The notes beneath the pieces were generated by a model that was given only the letters and a program-made list of their open reading frames with translations, did no database searches and was not told the origin of the DNA. This document shows positions 62,301-64,000 of a DNA stretch of 64,000 bases, piece after piece. Each line of letters opens with the position of its first letter. Position 1 is the first letter of the stretch. Origin of the DNA: Iris pallida (Eukaryota > Streptophyta > Magnoliopsida > Asparagales > Iridaceae); contig JANAVB010029819.1 of the NCBI GenBank assembly GCA_029216955.1, forward strand, positions 39,582,049-39,646,048. The letters are read 5' to 3'. The translations under genes were made by a program, and so were the position numbers.

Positions 62301-62568
62301 AGTGACGAAAATACTTGCAGACAAAGGCCTAGAGACTAGCTAGATAGTTGAGTTATAGTCATTCATTGAATTGTACAAGTTATATTCTTCTACAAATGTA
62401 AAACTTGTGATTATTGTAAGTTAAATTAGTTTCTGTGAATGAGCATTGAATTATTTGTGATTCTGATCTTCATAGCCGTGACAGCGTTCTACCGCCGACA
62501 CTGCGGCGTAGGCTGGCTTGGACACGTCGTTCGTACGTTTAAAAAAAAAATGGGTGCGGGTCATGACA
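59328..62568 (+). repeat. LTR copy 3, 3241 bp
   Basis: Ends TGCGGGTCATGACA directly before the right target duplication. The hairpin is at 62490-62512. Many single-base losses relative to copy 1. Confidence 0.92.
61753..61993. repeat. Minisatellite, LTR copy 3
   Basis: About 241 bp of the same 9/18-bp units, with one broken unit near 61892. Confidence 0.95.
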
Positions 62569-62573
62569 GACGG
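62569..62573. repeat. Target site duplication GACGG, right copy
   Basis: Identical to 44613-44617. Confidence 0.9.
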
Positions 62574-63236
62574 CCTGCCTCTGGCCCTGACCCTGCTGCT
62601 GGTCGTCACGTGCTGGTGCCTGATGTACTCTGTCCTGGTCTCTTCGAATTCTACTAGCGTGGAAATCCTTCAGCTGGTGATCGGGCGCCCACAGTATAGG
62701 CAGACGCCCAACCTCTTCCTACAAGCCTCTCTAGTTGCCCTGGCCTCCTGCAGAAAGCGTACCGAGTAGCCTGCCTCTGCCCTGGTCCCTGGTGTTGAAC
62801 TGGGTATCCTGAACTGTACTCAGTACAACCCTCTCAAGTGCTGCCATCGCCAGGATGGGAGTTCTCCAGCTTCGTCGCAACAGATCTGCCTGCGCGTCTG
62901 AGTCTGTAATATCCGCTGCAGAAGGGCCATCATCCCCTGAGTATCTGTCGGTAGCGGAGGCGACGGTGGAAGAATATCAAGAACGACCATGGACGGTACC
63001 GCTGGGAGGTGGAAGACCTCCTGAAACCGTCGCTGCTGCTCCCGCTGAAGGGCAGGAACTGAGGTGGAAGCTCCCTGAACTGCAGCTCCCTCTACTGGAG
63101 GTGGAAGACCTCCCGGATCTGACCTCTCTGGAACTGCACTAGACCCTGCCTGAGAACGAGTCACTGTCATCCTAAGGACGAATTGAACCCAAGAGATTAA
63201 TATGGCACAAGATAAGATATTATCAAAGGAGGACAA
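62574..63236 (-). pseudogene. Gag N-terminal and middle part (right of insertion), frameshifted
   Basis: A minus-strand frame runs from ATG 63236 to a stop at 62820 (138 codons). A later ATG (MTVTRSQ, near 63170) may be the real start. It is Pro/Ala/Gln-rich and has QREQQRRFQEVFHLP and MMALLQRILQTQTRRQ; I saw no clear gag capsid core. Left of 62820 the translation shifts frame into a degraded zinc-knuckle pair, with REACRKRLGVCLYCGRPDHQ readable near 62690-62740. The same module recurs across the insertion at 44450-44610, so it is duplicated. Function is lost by frameshift, stop and insertion. Confidence 0.7.
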
Positions 63237-63428
63237 TTGAATTCAAATGTAAGAAGAGTTGTCATGGTAATCAAAAGATCAAAATTTTCTTAAAATTTGA
63301 TTGAGTAACTCCTATCATGTCCTAGATCCTATGTCCTAGTCACAGGCTCGTAATTAGCACTCTAAGTCGAGCACCATTACGAGATCGCACTAATTGCGAT
63401 ACTGACCTACATGGGCCGCCACAAAATG
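63237..63428 (-). other. Leader of the gag-only element with possible primer-binding site
   Basis: Minus-strand TGGCGGCCCATGTAGG at 63421-63406 lies 7 nt from the LTR end, two bases different from the motif after the other LTRs. Confidence 0.6.
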
Positions 63429-64000
63429 TGTCACGACCCGCACCCTGATTAGGGGTACGAGAAGTGGGTATGTCCAGCCTACGCCATAGCATCGGCGGTA
63501 GAACACTGTCTTGGTCATCTAGAATAATACAACTAAACAGATAAAGGTACCTGTACAGTATATACACTCCGAATGGAGGTAACATAGCAATACAGTCTCA
63601 ATCAAAATGTAAAACTAAGGTAGATAGCATGGAAAGGAAATATGATAGATGAAGCAGGAAATAATTTCGAGATCCACAAGTCCAAACAAAAACATAACAT
63701 CACAGAATATAATATAATACTACAGTCTGAAAAGTACTAGCTGCTCGCAGGCCAGACAAACCTAAAACTACACTACTCAGGGTGAGTAAAGTCTAGTGGC
63801 TCTACTAACAAGCCACGGTCCAAGTCTACTCCATCTAACCGTTCCCATAATAGGTCGGACAATCAGCCTTGAATCATCTGTAAAATTTGTCAACATATCC
63901 TGTCATGATGGAACGAGTATAATCTACTAACAACAGTTCACAAGATATGACAAAAGCTATAGACAGTAAATAGAGTATATACAAAAATCATGGAATGTAC
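63429..64000 (-). repeat. 5' LTR of the gag-only element, partial
   Basis: TGTCACGACCCGCACCCTGATTAGGGG matches 39896 onward, including the hairpin (63479-63500). It continues past the window edge. Confidence 0.92.

Larger units (their letters stand above)
44618..62568 (+). mobile_element. Non-autonomous gypsy-type element with three LTRs and two internal regions
   Basis: The order is LTR (44618-47887), internal (47888-51933), LTR (51934-55277), internal (55278-59327), LTR (59328-62568). The repeat period is 7316 and 7394 bp. Only the outer borders are flanked by the duplication GACGG, so it entered as one element. LTRs begin TGTAGC(T)CCCC and end GGGT(C)GTGACA-type. The polypurine tract TTTTTAAGGTGGGTAGATT and the post-LTR motif TGGTGGCCCATGCAGG match the chromoviruses here. 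The internal regions (4.05 kb) hold no recognisable gene, as in large retrotransposon derivatives. Confidence 0.9.
39896..64000 (-). mobile_element. Leftward gag-only chromovirus derivative, split by a second element
   Basis: 3' LTR at 39896-43437, internal 43438-44617 plus 62574-63428, 5' LTR from 63429 beyond the window edge. Removing the inserted element (44618-62573, one target copy kept) leaves an internal region of only about 2 kb with gag and leader but no protease, RT or integrase. That makes it a deletion derivative which would need proteins in trans. The LTR left border is preceded by CTTAT (39891-39895); the matching duplication lies outside the window. Confidence 0.85.

Overview
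The window is plant nuclear DNA made almost entirely of nested transposable elements. I found no convincing host gene, tRNA, rRNA or CRISPR array. The element types (Tat-lineage and Tekay/Del-like Ty3/gypsy, SIRE-like Copia, CACTA/En-Spm), their very long LTRs (2.4-3.5 kb) and their decay by premature stops point to heterochromatin of a repeat-rich flowering plant. The species cannot be named from this sequence.

Layout. 1-4835 is the 3' part of a Tat-lineage Ty3/gypsy element: integrase, two short antisense ORFs, a 76-bp tandem repeat, and the start of its 3' LTR. A complete but dead Tekay/Del-type chromovirus (4836-14795) is inserted in that LTR, which resumes at 14796-15245. Unclassified non-coding DNA follows (15246-17943), then an LTR (17944-18987) cut by a 13-N gap (18988-19000). 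After the gap, 19001-32878 repeats 5050-18987 almost base for base with mostly 1-3 bp indels, so this is very probably an unmerged contig overlap and not biology. True unique content is about 50 kb. The second copy continues beyond the gap. Its LTR (31838-33227) is interrupted by a leftward SIRE-like Copia LTR (33228-34287) with an env-like ORF remnant (34766-35508). A decayed rightward CACTA transposon (about 35560-39890) follows.

39896 to the end of the window is a leftward chromovirus derivative. It has a 3' LTR (39896-43437), a gag remnant with a duplicated zinc-knuckle module, no pol, and a 5' LTR starting at 63429. Its gag is split by a rightward non-autonomous element (44618-62568) with LTR-internal-LTR-internal-LTR structure, bounded by a perfect 5-bp target duplication GACGG.

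How the parts relate. Nothing here looks able to transpose by itself. The Tekay-like pol has stops and a frameshift, and its first RT catalytic Asp is Asn. The gag-only element and the three-LTR element would depend on proteins supplied by autonomous relatives, with which they share the polypurine tract, a post-LTR motif and the LTR 3' terminus. The more unusual signals are regulatory or structural: an antisense ORF with its own TATA box, dense W-box-like and G-box arrays in LTRs, a hairpin shared by LTR ends of different families, a possible non-canonical primer-binding site, and an 18-bp minisatellite in an LTR.
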